From contig JH154983.1 of the NCBI GenBank assembly GCA_000226015.1, forward strand, positions 309,330-335,351: 26,022 nucleotides of DNA. The letters are read 5' to 3'. Below the pieces are notes generated by a model. It had not been told where the DNA came from, searched no databases, and was given only the letters and a program-made list of their open reading frames with translations. This DNA is from Mnemiopsis leidyi. Lineage: Eukaryota > Ctenophora > Tentaculata > Lobata > Bolinopsidae. A program made the translations under genes and the position numbers. Shown piece by piece: positions 20,501 to 26,022 of the stretch (the first letter of the stretch is position 1; every line of letters begins with the position of its first letter).

Positions 20501-23500
20501 CAAGGTCCACTCTTATCTCTACTCTTACCCGGTGCCGAGTTCTCAATATCGAGCATATCTGATTATTCGATATTACCTGCACAAGGGCTGTGTAGTTAGA
20601 GCTTCAGCTATTTCATTATCTCCACAGTGAAATCAAATCAGATCAAATGTTTTGGTAAATAAAATTGAATCTAATACTGTAATGGTTAATCATCTATTAA
20701 TGTAATAGTCGACTGAACGATTTCAAGTAAAGGAACTTACACAATCGTTGTATGAATTAAATCAAATAACTAACCTTGGTTCTCGCAAACACTAAAAAAT
20801 CTTCCGTTGCGATCTTTTCAGGTTGTGGAACACTCAAAGCTGGGTTTTGACGATCCTTCAAGTCATTTTTCTTCCCTAATTTAGCTGACGATTTCTGCTG
20901 CACTGTAACTATAAAATGGACGGTGTGATATGTGGTAAACAATGCCTAGATACTTAGTTGAGGTGATATTTGAATTTGAAGTGATAGTTTAAGTGCAAAT
21001 TGTAGAACGACTTTACACTAAAAAATGTTGAAAAACAACTTAATTAATCCATAATTTGCCATAGCGGAAAAAGAGGATTTGGTCGAGACCGGAGTATTGA
21101 GAACTATCACCTTGATGAGGGGTGTCTGATTCGAGGAGTTCATCTAAATTGATGTCGAACTGAGAGGACCTCGGTCTATCTCTCCCAGAACCCGCGCTCT
21201 TCGTCGTAGCTTTACCATCTCTACCCCTACATTCCGCAGAACTAGAAGATGTCTTAGTTACACCAGTATGTACGTTGTTCACAGCAGACTCCTCAGATAG
21301 CAGATCTTCAAGGTCAATGTTGAACTGAGACGAGATCTTATCGTCGAAAGATCCGGATGATGACTTGTTTGATGTGTGGCGAGGTAGATCTGGGACGGGA
21401 GCTGCTGTTTGGTTGATCGTTCTACAAGCGGCAGCTATCATACTTTCGTCTAGCGAGTCACCGAACAAGTCCAGAGTTGAATCTTCTTTGTTTTCCTTGT
21501 TGTCATGGGAACGGGATGTTAATTTGTTGAGGAGTTTTGTCTTTTTTGCAGATTTCTCTTTGTTCTTGGTTGTTCTTGATCTGTTTGCACTAGCTGGAAT
21601 CTCGAAATCGTCGTCATCATCTAAAAAATATTTTCGTGTCGAATGAAAATATAAAATATCCAAACGAACCGGTCTACACATAGTTTTTAAGGCCGCACTG
21701 GTGGTCACTCCTATAGATTAATCTTGGATTAACAACTCAAAGCCAAGGCCTTCAACTGTCGTTCTGTTGACTAAACTCTTGCCATTTTGGCGCACAACAG
21801 TTCTGATTAAATAGGAATAAATTGGAAAATAAATGAAATAAATCACAATAAACAAACCCTGACAAGACTCCTTCTTATCTTCTACATCAGGGAGCAGCTC
21901 ATCCAACCCCAACAGAAACGAAGACACATCCACACTAGAAGTACTGATTTGGGATGTCGCCGCTTTCCACTCCTCCCTCTTTCCGTCCGTCTGTTTTATT
22001 TTCTCTTCCCCCTTCTCTTTTCTCCCCGCTTTCTCCAAAATCAGAGAACGTTTAGGAGTTGTGGTGACTTTACTGCTTGTCTTCCCTTTCACGCACGGAG
22101 ATCTGAATCCAGCGTCAGGTATCTGATCCGACAGGATGTTAGTATCTGTTTCTGTTTTTGAAACAGAAAATTGTGCGGTAACTGGAGATTCCACAAACTC
22201 CTTCACTCTCCTTTTACGTTTCTTCTTTACTGTGGGCGTTAGCGTTTGGTCCTGAAATAGGAATCTATTATTAATCTGAGCTGTGATTACCTAAAAACAG
22301 ACTACAGAATTCACAGATTATCCTGAGTCCTGACGTCAAAATATGCTTATTTTTCCTTCAAAAACTCTATTCTGAACAAACCTGTAACTGTTGAGTAAAT
22401 ACAGCGGTCTGTTCGAAATCGTCCTCCAGTAAACTGAACTCTTCATCGTCACAGATAAAACTGTCAAATTCCCCCTCTTCTTCCGGCTCCTGCTCGTCCA
22501 GCCTGCATAAGCGGGTTACAATGTAACGATGATTTCTGGATATAAGTTCTCCTGAGCGATTTTATTTTGCATTAAAGATGCTTAAAGGTGAGTGTTAAGG
22601 CGAGTCTGATATTAGGGGGCGAGCACTACGACGTTGTTTCAAGCCGTGTCACGCGATAACTTACCTGGGATCTTGTGAGTAGACGTTGCCGGTAAAGTTG
22701 TTTCCCACAGTTCTAACCTTCTGTCGATCTAGACGGGCAATATCCCTCAAGTACACAGATCTACTTCCTGAAACGTACCGATGTGATAGGAGTGGCAGAG
22801 TTCAGCAGAACAGTGAGAACAGAACAGCTTGGGAGAGAAAAGATGTGAAACTGTAAATATTGCATTATAAAATTTAAAATAACCTCCAGCATTTTCTTCT
22901 TCGTCAATAAAATCTTCCAAGGAACTGCTCATGAAGTCCTCATCTGCTGTTTCATCAACATCTTCATCCCCAGAAAGATCAGCCTCTGAAAGGACATAGG
23001 GACACGCCGCAGCGCCACCTTCAGTTTTGACCGTACTCCGTTTAGCCGGAAGTGCTTTAGCCACTGCACTTTCACAGGCAGATGTATCTCCTGGAGAAAG
23101 TAATCTGCTCTTTTTATTGGAGTTCGAACTTTCTAGATCCTCGTGGGCAATGATTGAGGGAGCTTGGGAACAAAGAATATTACACCGTCTCTTCCTCTTC
23201 CCCACATTAAGAGGCGAGTCCTCAGCAGAAGAATTGCAAGATGTCGTCTCGACCTGAGCTTTATGAGTCTTTTCTATTTTGTTTGGCTTCTTTTTCACTC
23301 TCCTCAAGCAGGGTCTCACATGAGGTGTAACAAACTCTTTACTCTCTTCTAATTCCTGCTGTCCTTTCTGAACAGGCAGTTTAATGACGGCTGGGGTGGA
23401 TGACTCTATCGGTTTGAAGGGTCGGTGTTGAGCGGGTGTTAACATGTGGGATGTTTGGACGATGTTATCGTTTGGCTGGGAGATGATATCAGAAAATGTG

Positions 23501-25651
23501 ATGTCGTCAGAAAAATCTAGATCTTCGGTGTCTAACTGATCTTTCTCCATCTTTGCCAGCGACTGAAACAATGTCTCTTGTTTCTCAGTAGGATTAGAAA
23601 TATCCTTCAAAGTCAAAGTGTTGTCAGATTCTTTAATATCACTGAATTCGGGAGATGCGGCAGATATACTGGATTTTGGACACAGTGGAACTGCCGAACT
23701 CTTTACATGAACCTTATCAGTTTGTTGAGAACTGAAAAGACTGAAGTCCGAATTTTCAAGACATGGAACCTGAGAAGGGGGTACAGGAATTTCAACTAAC
23801 TCTGGAGCTTTCTGAGACAGTTCAAAGTCCCACGTCTCATTTATTGCTTCAAACAAACTGTCCGAAAGCTCGTTTTCATTTAAGTCCTTCAAATCCTCGA
23901 CTTGAGGACGACTCAGAGGAATCTCATCACCTCCCTCCCCAGCCACTGCTGGTTTCTCAGCACTCTGTGTCTCAGCAGGAGAGACTAGACTTTCTAGTGA
24001 GACATCATGTTGTACATCACACACATCAGGCATTACTACGTTCTCAATAATAGGGGGCTCCTCACTTCCTTGTGTCTTTGTCGTGTCTGGTTTTTCTTCA
24101 TTTTGTTCTACCAGCTTGTTAGTTTGCCCAGTGTCTGTTTTCTCTTTAACATCGGCTAGGCAGGAAAAGAGAGACACTTTGGGTTTCCCGGGCTTAGTCT
24201 CGAAATTCAACTTGCTTTGTTTGAAGCTGCTTTTAGTTTCGAACTCGTCGTCCGATATTACAATTTGACGAGGTTTAGCTTTCTTCTTGTCTGATTGGGT
24301 TGGATCTAACGGAGCTGATGGAATTTTCTTTTTAGTAACGACAACGTCATCCAGGTCCAAGTTTTGTGACATCTCCTCTTCATAGTTCTCTATAGCCGCA
24401 CTGTCAGATTTGAAGAAATCGTTAACCTGCAGAAGAAATGTTTTGATTTGCTGTATTTTCCTTCAGAAATCAACACAGCATAAGTCATTAGTACAATTAA
24501 AATAGTCACAACCAACATAAGATACACAGCTGATATTATAAACACAGCCATACACAGTTGCCGTTCGAGCATGCAGAAATACACATCGGACAAATGATAA
24601 TGTACTAACCGTCATGACATGAACAAAGGTAAGTGTACTCATAGAGTGCTCGATATCGAATGTTGGGTGTTCTGTTCCTTGCCAATGTATCCAGTTTGCA
24701 AGACACTCAGATAGAGAAAATCGCCTGGGTTGAGGATGGCAGTAGAAGTAGGGACAGGGAATGTGTGGAAATTTTTCATAAGTTATCTTAGTACCAGATA
24801 TCAATATCATGAAAGTACTATAGTTTTACTAACTATAGCTTTACTAACAACAAGAGCAGAGTGAAATCAAACGAAGGCACGTTATTGAACCACGCTAGAA
24901 ACGAGCGGCTGCGCGGCTTTTCTTTAGCTTACTGCAAACTTTTTTCTTTGGCAAAATAAACTTCGGCGATCGCGCCATGGGACCGAGTCTCTAAAAACGT
25001 GTCCTGTTGAAATCATTGGATCTTATTCATGCTACTGCTGTCTGCTACTGGCTACTAACAACTGCCCGGTATCATAGTATTATTCAACTCACGCAGATCT
25101 ATCCAGATCAACATCACCGGCCCCATTCCCAACATAGCTGCTGTACTGGGTGCTGGACAAGAAGGGGCACTTCTGCTTCTGAGCGGCACTCTTCTGGCGG
25201 AGTTTTGGGGGCGGAGTCTTGAACTCCACAGGTTTTAGGACGCGCTTATCGGGCGTTGGGTTGAGATGCCGGGGTATCATGCGGGGGTTGTGGGGGTAGA
25301 GGGACAACTTGTTTAGTTTCGTTATCACCGCCTTCGATACGCTCTTCTTACTGGTCATGCTCTTCTTAAATATCTGGTATCGGGTGTTGTGTTTTGAAAC
25401 TGCTCGGTTTGTGGTTAGTTGGTGATCAGATAATACATCATACAATTTAAAGAGGTTTGTCAAGATTGTACTCGGAGAGAGTTGCAGTATATCGTCACAG
25501 GAAATAAACAATCTTCTCACATTTTCCTCCTTCCCCTCCGTCAGTAACACTACAATAGAGCCGTCACGTTTACGTGCAGCGCGTCCCATGCGCTGCACCA
25601 GCCGTGTAGGTGACGCGCTTGCGTCGTAGCAAACTATCAGATCTACCATTC
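14538..25651 (-). CDS. FANCM: FANCM-like DNA translocase, 12 exons, 5'-partial (N-terminal helicase motifs beyond window)
   Basis: FANCM anchors the Fanconi anaemia core complex and remodels stalled replication forks in the nucleus. Exons, in gene order, are 25651-25093, 24817-24610, 24426-22884, 22767-22665, 22502-22382, 22251-21858, 21620-21111, 20902-20775, 20576-20444, 17998-17892, 16848-16749 and 14725-14542. All are bounded by AG/GT and their phases agree at every junction, giving about 1,363 codons. Family signature seen in order: helicase motif VI (LVQRMGR), a PHNPRMIP segment after it, a long acidic Ser-rich middle, an ERCC4-like domain (LGNCDYVV) and a C-terminal helix-hairpin-helix ([16 protein letters not shown]). 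Length and order fit animal FANCM. Exon 1 opens with a split codon, so upstream exons exist to the right. The end is uncertain: TAA follows exon 12 at once (14540-14538), yet CAG|GTAATA there is also a usable donor. The assignment rests on domain order recalled from the family, not on a search. Confidence 0.93.
14542..14725 (-). CDS. FANCM: FANCM exon 12: helix-hairpin-helix DNA-binding region
   Basis: Acceptor CTTTCCAG|ATAAAACG completes the split Asp codon, and the reading is [11 protein letters not shown], then [20 protein letters not shown] and [14 protein letters not shown]. The I-P-x-I-N-x-x-x-A-x-x-L pattern followed by a second helix is a helix-hairpin-helix of the XPF/FANCM/FAAP24 type, which binds branched or single-stranded DNA. 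At the 3' edge CCAG|GTAATA is a plausible donor, but without splicing the next codon is TAA. In that case the protein stops inside the tandem HhH, roughly 50 residues earlier than in vertebrate FANCM. A short candidate final exon lies at 13543-13507. Confidence 0.86.
14805..14935. mobile_element. SINE-tail-like sequence with a 10-bp hairpin in FANCM intron 11
   Basis: TTGGCCTTAC (14810-14819) and GTAAGGCCAA (14832-14841) form a perfect stem with a 12-base loop. About 40 bases on comes CTCTGCGGATAAAGGCGTCTGCC followed by an ACAATAAAATTAAATT tail. The phrase GGATAAAGGCGTCTGC is a motif I know from SINE 3' tails in several animals. No complete head was identified. Confidence 0.45.
15546..15552 (-). 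promoter_or_regulatory. Single metal-response-element-like core upstream of the metallothionein
   Basis: The minus strand reads TGCGCAC, matching the MRE core TGCRCNC bound by MTF-1. It is about 440 bases upstream of the metallothionein ATG. Only one copy was found, whereas metal-induced genes normally have several, so support is weak. Confidence 0.2.
15800..15937. repeat. Dispersed repeat copy B, directly upstream of the metallothionein
   Basis: Same blocks as 12070-12215 (GAAAGTACGGTGTA, CCGTTACCAGTT, CTCCTGCTTGTAATCAGG, CCAGTTGGAG, CCGTATAGGC, CTGCTTCAGCTA). It ends only about 50 bases before the metallothionein start codon, so the element supplies much of that gene's proximal upstream region. 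Confidence 0.65.
15990..16279 (+). CDS. Metallothionein, 48 aa, two exons, nested antisense in FANCM intron 11
   Basis: Exon 1 (15990-16056) ends AAATGTG|GTGAGT and exon 2 (16200-16279) begins after TTTCCAG. The 143-base intron splits a Gly codon, phase 1. The spliced protein starts [14 protein letters not shown], has 14 Cys among its first 32 residues arranged as C-x-C, C-C and C-x-x-C, contains no His or aromatic residue, and ends in a Cys-free acidic tail ([16 protein letters not shown]). That composition is diagnostic for metallothionein, a cytosolic Cu/Zn/Cd-binding thiolate protein. TATAATAA lies at 15943-15950, and polyadenylation-type AATAAA at 16522 and 16564. The gene lies wholly inside FANCM intron 11 on the opposite strand. 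The acidic C-terminal extension is unusual for the family. Confidence 0.86.
16749..16848 (-). CDS. FANCM: FANCM exon 11: end of ERCC4-like domain
   Basis: This 100-base exon runs from ATATCAG|GGCGTG to GTCAGG|GTCAGT, phase 0 in and phase 1 out. It encodes [18 protein letters not shown] then [15 protein letters not shown]. It fits the FANCM segment in which a conserved SYD precedes a helix and the strand 'RILFS' leading to 'ETADLL'. The following exon supplies D-KTAEII in exact register, which is strong support for the join. A plus-strand open frame over the same bases (16689-16985) is a shadow of this exon. Confidence 0.83.
17025..17891 (-). repeat. FANCM: Donor-anchored 38-41-bp minisatellite at the start of FANCM intron 10, about 21 units
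   Basis: On the minus strand the true donor is AAGAAG|GTTTGTAGTAC. The same phrase recurs about 21 times, each unit being GTTTGTAGTACTATAAC, then TTTTTAAACTAACTAACTA, then AGAAG. The array begins exactly at the exon boundary with no unique DNA between. Units contain CTAAC, a branch-point-like sequence, just before AG|GT. Confidence 0.95.
17892..17998 (-). CDS. FANCM: FANCM exon 10: middle of ERCC4-like domain
   Basis: The small exon, 107 bases, starts at CGTTACAG|ACGTTTAT (completing a phase-1 codon) and ends at AAGAAG|GTTTGTAG in phase 0. It encodes [19 protein letters not shown] followed by [16 protein letters not shown]. This matches the helix (FIxQxxxLQxxF) and buried strand (xxCVIVE) of the FANCM nuclease fold. 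The acidic end of that strand, which holds a catalytic residue in active relatives, is altered to LICELP. The exon lies 2.4 kb from exon 9, across the nested RING-like gene, and is bordered on both sides by tandem repeats that copy its own splice sites. Confidence 0.85.
17999..18094 (-). repeat. FANCM: Acceptor-anchored 32-bp repeat, three copies, at the 3' end of FANCM intron 9
   Basis: Units lie at 17999-18030, 18031-18062 and 18063-18094. On the minus strand each ends CGTTACAG; the first two repeats are followed by ACGTTTA, copying the exon 10 acceptor and the first bases of the exon. An acceptor one unit upstream would add 32 bases and shift the frame. Confidence 0.92.
18461..18630 (-). 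promoter_or_regulatory. Minus-strand CCAAT/TATA-like arrangement without an identified gene
   Basis: On the minus strand two ATTGG boxes (near 18590 and 18562) are followed about 90 bases on by GTATAAATAC (18470-18461). The spacing resembles a core promoter. I find no coding exon downstream before FANCM exon 10. It lies just past the stop of the RING-like gene, so it may be part of that 3' region or chance in AT-rich DNA. Confidence 0.22.
18652..19197 (-). CDS. RING-like, cysteine-rich zinc-binding protein (177 aa), nested in FANCM intron 9
   Basis: The coding exon starts at CTTCACAG|AA followed by ATG at 19195 and ends at TGA (18654-18652). An upstream in-frame ATG at 19215 would lie in the intron. 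Zinc-ligand clusters: CCIC at residues 6-9, LPCC, YCKSC and CPCC make a RING or treble-clef-like first half (about residues 6-55). CGIC, LCEKC and ECQRC make a second zinc module. The C-terminal part has [18 protein letters not shown] and ends near IPDSW. No His is visible at the usual RING position, so E3 ligase activity is only a possibility. A non-coding 5' exon must lie upstream, because an acceptor sits 2 bases before the ATG. It is on the same strand as FANCM, so transcription of the two must be kept apart. I do not recognise the exact family. Confidence 0.75.
   Translation of the reverse strand, partial: VFTEMNWKECCICLKRPDDLLHLPCCASAEPYLMYCKSCLKGMCSNKDSKLSPGECPCCKRSFQVELTEDKVVKGVIKWEKKSQCGICNQPRTLVSHKFTLCEKCLLGKLYPFTYECQRCHNKQKIPHPMWQYQKTKNEFGHSVWACHVGCGDYTYWKIIPEDAKEIPGSYIPDSWKEDNE
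19740..19780 (-). promoter_or_regulatory. ETS-octamer-ETS cluster, likely promoter of the nested RING-like gene
   Basis: On the minus strand there is CAGGAAGTGC, then a perfect octamer ATGCAAAT (19758-19765), then ACGGAAGTGC, all within about 40 bases. It lies some 550 bases upstream of the RING-like start codon, the right place for a promoter with a non-coding first exon. No TATA box is obvious. Function is inferred from motifs only. Confidence 0.4.
20090..20443 (-). repeat. FANCM: Donor-anchored 36-37-bp minisatellite at the start of FANCM intron 9, about 9 units
   Basis: On the minus strand the exon 9 end TATCAACCTTCTAG|GTTTGT is repeated at 36-37-base steps (phrase starts at + positions 20151, 20188, 20224, 20260, 20296, 20333, 20370, 20406 and the true one at 20442). 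Units decay toward 20090. Each contains a pyrimidine-rich stretch, TATCAAC and then CTAG|GTTTGTTTAC. The frames read across it on the minus strand are repeat artefacts. Confidence 0.95.
20444..20902 (-). CDS. FANCM: FANCM exons 8 (20902-20775) and 9 (20576-20444): start of degenerate ERCC4 nuclease domain
   Basis: Exon 8 runs from GTTACAG|TGCAGC to ACCAAG|GTTAGT, and exon 9 from GTGCAG|GTAATA to TTCTAG|GTTTGT. Joined, they read [12 protein letters not shown] then [20 protein letters not shown] and [13 protein letters not shown]. This aligns with the opening strand, helix and GxCDYV strand of the XPF/FANCM ERCC4 fold. The nuclease motif that is normally V-D-x-R-E reads V-F-A-R-T, and the later ERK-S motif reads LRIN, so metal-binding residues are lost. 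FANCM of other animals is also a pseudo-nuclease. A competing exon 9 donor, CTTC|GTATCA 15 bases upstream, keeps the frame but is weaker and would shorten the domain. Confidence 0.86.
21111..22251 (-). CDS. FANCM: FANCM exons 6 (22251-21858) and 7 (21620-21111), with repeated SQF-I-L-LL motifs
   Basis: Exon 6 begins at TTTCAG|GACCAAACG with a strongly basic run ([12 protein letters not shown]), a likely nuclear localisation signal. It ends in phase 1 just before GTTTGTTT. Exon 7 begins TTTTTTAG|ATGATG (DDDDDFEIP) and ends CATCAAG|GTGATA in phase 1. The exon 7 frame continues to a stop at 21040, but the splice to exon 8 in matching phase is preferred because it restores the ERCC4 domain. Two near-identical motifs lie in exon 7, [14 protein letters not shown] and [14 protein letters not shown], about 55 residues apart. 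A looser relative, [13 protein letters not shown], is in exon 6. Confidence 0.88.
22382..22767 (-). CDS. FANCM: FANCM exons 4 (22767-22665) and 5 (22502-22382)
   Basis: Exon 4 runs from TTTCAG|GAAGTAG to CCCAG|GTAAGT, the best consensus donor in the gene. It encodes [16 protein letters not shown]. Exon 5 runs from ATGCAG|GCTGG to CAG|GTTTGT and encodes an acidic block, with [17 protein letters not shown] near its centre. Phases 1-2-0 fit the neighbours. The exon 5 block looks like a conserved acidic-hydrophobic docking element of the kind FANCM uses to hold partners, but that role is inferred from composition and position only. Confidence 0.88.
22884..24426 (-). CDS. FANCM: FANCM exon 3 of window: long acidic, Ser/Thr-rich disordered region
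   Basis: The 1,543-base exon starts at CTGCAG|GTTAACGAT in phase 0 and ends at GCTGGAG|GTTATT in phase 1. The frame stays open into the intron to 22747, but that tail is intronic because the next exon joins in phase. The translation is low-complexity and acidic, with repeated short acidic-aromatic patches ([27 protein letters not shown]) and basic patches ([16 protein letters not shown]). FANCM proteins have a similarly long, poorly conserved middle that carries partner-binding motifs. I cannot assign any of these patches to a partner. Confidence 0.9.
24610..24817 (-). CDS. FANCM: FANCM exon 2 of window
   Basis: Acceptor AAACTATAG|T completes the phase-2 codon left by the preceding exon, and the exon ends in phase 0 at ATGACG|GTTAGT. 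It encodes 69 codons including the stretch [18 protein letters not shown] and [18 protein letters not shown] see no named motif. It belongs to the gene because frame and phase are continuous with exons that are clearly FANCM. The acceptor has several nearby alternatives in the TATAG-rich intron end, so its first few codons are less certain than the rest. Confidence 0.78.
25093..25651 (-). CDS. FANCM: FANCM exon 1 of window: helicase motif VI and C-terminal edge of the translocase domain
   Basis: The exon starts after acceptor ACCCAG with a phase-1 split codon and then reads [19 protein letters not shown]. It ends at donor TCTGC|GTGAGT in phase 2. It carries superfamily 2 helicase motif VI, the arginine-finger motif for ATP hydrolysis, followed by a [16 protein letters not shown] strand-turn typical of FANCM/Hef helicases. 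The next part, with [11 protein letters not shown], matches the conserved segment after the FANCM helicase core. One oddity is that motif VI reads QRMGRAAR, where the family normally has Gly in the second-to-last position (GRxGR). A MITE-like sequence starts only 11 bases from the exon edge, inside the upstream intron. Confidence 0.92.
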
Positions 25652-25662
25652 CTGGGTGTATA

Positions 25663-25765
25663 GGGTGTCCCGGTTAAGTGCGTAAAATCTAAATGGCTGG
25701 AAAATCATTTCTGATCAAGATAAAGAATCAAATTTCGCGTGAGATGAGAGATAATCGATGAACAT
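25663..25765. mobile_element. Partial second copy of the 5581 MITE, at the acceptor of FANCM exon 1
   Basis: GGGTGTCCCGGTTAAGTGCG then AAATCTAAATGGCTG matches the left end at 5581 nearly perfectly and is preceded by TATA. An inner block ATCGATGAACATTT is in inverted orientation relative to the copy at 5581. I could not find the second terminus before the window end. Confidence 0.6.
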
Positions 25766-26022
25766 TTGAGTACCTAACAGCTAGATAATCATGTCGTGTA
25801 GTTATGGTTCTATTTTCTGATGTTAAGTTTAGAGGATAAACAAGAATTGCGTCCGCTTAGTTAGGTCTCAGGCGGACGCTAGATTTCCATCTCTCAAATT
25901 TTAAAGAGGCTTCTTCGATTTGCCCTCTGCTAGTGCTAAAAGCATAGAATTTGAGCAGCAGATATGTGTAAAAGTAAATTCTGCCGCAAAGACTGCTGAT
26001 GGAATACCATGGAAGCTATAGT
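25766..26022. other. FANCM intron sequence with an 8-bp GC-rich hairpin
   Basis: GCGTCCGC (25849-25856) and GCGGACGC (25872-25879) form a perfect stem with a 15-base loop, conspicuous in AT-rich DNA. No upstream FANCM exon was recognised before the window edge. Confidence 0.5.

Noticed and set aside
20080..20582. Two minus-strand frames with repeated [12 protein letters not shown]
   Set aside because: They are translations of the intron 9 minisatellite; only the first part of the right-hand frame (20576-20444) is real FANCM exon 9.
21040..21110. Continuation of FANCM exon 7 to a stop at 21040 as the protein end
   Set aside because: Splicing at 21111 in phase 1 joins exon 8 and leads into the ERCC4 and HhH domains, which are hallmarks of the family.
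23027..24268. Several plus-strand frames of 60-95 codons
   Set aside because: They are shadows of the long FANCM exon 3 on the opposite strand.

Overview
The window is AT-rich animal nuclear DNA. It has spliceosomal introns, TATA-type promoters, many minisatellites, MITE-like elements and a metallothionein gene. Nothing in it is bacterial or viral. I read it as an invertebrate or early-branching metazoan but cannot name the species.

The right half (about 14.5-25.7 kb) is dominated by one minus-strand gene, which I rebuilt exon by exon as FANCM, the Fanconi anaemia / fork-remodelling translocase. Twelve exons join in consistent phase (about 1,360 codons). They run from helicase motif VI (25651) through a long disordered middle to a degenerate ERCC4-type nuclease domain and a helix-hairpin-helix ending near 14542. 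The 5' exons (helicase motifs I-V) lie beyond the right edge. Two other genes sit inside its introns: a cysteine-rich RING-like gene on the same strand (18652-19197, intron 9) and a two-exon metallothionein on the opposite strand (15990-16279, intron 11).

Left of FANCM, in tail-to-tail orientation, is a four-exon plus-strand gene (11485-13080). It encodes a 158-residue single-pass membrane protein with an eight-cysteine ectodomain, preceded by a good TATA box. I do not recognise its family.

The first 11 kb holds no gene I can support. It contains a TG microsatellite, a 100-bp triplication, a perfect 40-bp inverted repeat, two MITE-like elements with terminal inverted repeats, many short tandem arrays, and one isolated TATA/initiator/donor arrangement at 3423-3548.

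The most interesting pattern is at splice junctions. Three introns (FANCM introns 9 and 10, and intron 3 of the membrane protein gene) start with a GTTTGT donor and then run directly into a minisatellite whose every unit re-copies that exon-intron boundary. The 3' splice site of FANCM exon 10 is triplicated in the same way, so that exon has splice-site arrays on both sides. In introns 9 and 10 the units carry AG|GT, with branch-point-like sequence upstream. They therefore look like arrays of zero-length recursive splice points, or like the by-product of tandem duplication at proto-splice sites.
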